Assembly: GCF_040676675.1 (NCBI RefSeq)
Contig: NZ_JBFAPK010000078.1
Span: forward strand, 1 to 5,700
DNA length: 5,700 nucleotides
Origin: JBFAPK01 sp040676675
GTDB taxonomy: Bacteria > Actinomycetota > Actinomycetes > Mycobacteriales > Micromonosporaceae
Direction: 5' to 3'
Shown here: in pieces, positions 5,631 through 5,700 of the stretch
Numbering within the stretch: position 1 is the first letter of the stretch
How the letters are laid out: every line of letters begins with the position of its first letter
The notes under the pieces: generated by a model
Databases searched by the model: none
What the model was told of the DNA's origin: nothing
The model's input: only the letters and a program-made list of their open reading frames with translations
Translations under genes and position numbers: made by a program

Positions 5631-5700
5631 GTGAACTCGAAGAAGCTGTTTGATGCTGTTACTCGTACGGCTGTTGCTCGTCGGACGGTGCTGGGTGTTG
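5631..5700 (+). CDS. N-terminus of an exported protein, possibly a Tat substrate (partial)
   Basis: The frame begins at GTG 5631 after a good ribosome binding site and runs off the window after 23 codons. The visible protein starts MNSKKLFDAV and continues to ARRTVLGV. Two lysines near the start, then Arg17-Arg18 followed by T-V-L-G, fit the twin-arginine consensus (RRx-hydrophobic-L). A hydrophobic core would have to follow just outside the window. A Sec signal or a non-secreted protein cannot be excluded. Twelve of the 23 codons end in T, unlike the two complete genes here, where T- or A-ending codons are rare. The function cannot be told from this fragment. Confidence 0.7.
   Translation, partial: MNSKKLFDAVTRTAVARRTVLGV

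Overview
The window looks like chromosomal DNA from a high-GC Gram-positive actinomycete. The evidence is the very GC-rich sequence, codons that nearly always end in G or C, GTG starts, purine-rich ribosome binding sites, and strong GC stem terminators. The secreted subtilase has the prodomain style common in Streptomyces and Micromonosporaceae proteins. I favour Micromonosporaceae, but this is an inference from style and not from a marker gene.

Layout, all genes on the + strand: (1) positions 1-101 hold the tail of an upstream transcription unit, closed by a near-ideal intrinsic terminator. (2) Positions 102-286 are a leader, with an AT-richer patch, leading to a 1127-residue secreted S8 (subtilisin-family) serine protease at 287-3670. 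It has a signal peptide, prodomain, complete catalytic triad and about 600 residues of C-terminal beta-rich domains. (3) Positions 3671-3998 are a non-coding gap. It holds a 28-bp exact direct repeat with degenerate neighbours, a large perfect inverted repeat, and a -10-like hexamer placed as for a leaderless transcript reading a five-codon mini-ORF. (4) Positions 3999-5318 encode a 439-residue 12-helix MFS transporter. (5) Positions 5319-5630 are a second long non-coding gap with three inverted repeats. The last is a hairpin whose loop carries six cytosines, followed by a short T-rich run. (6) From 5631 the first 23 codons of another probably exported protein are visible, with a twin-arginine-like motif and markedly T-ending codons.

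The three genes do not look like one operon. Each is separated from the next by a long gap containing inverted repeats, so each probably has its own promoter and terminator. The protease and the last gene both encode exported proteins; the transporter has no visible functional link to either. I found no mobile element, CRISPR array, tRNA or rRNA. The region is mostly ordinary. The points that merit a second look are in the non-coding gaps: the leaderless mini-ORF ahead of the transporter, the tandem repeat block behind the protease, and the C-loop hairpin ahead of the last gene.
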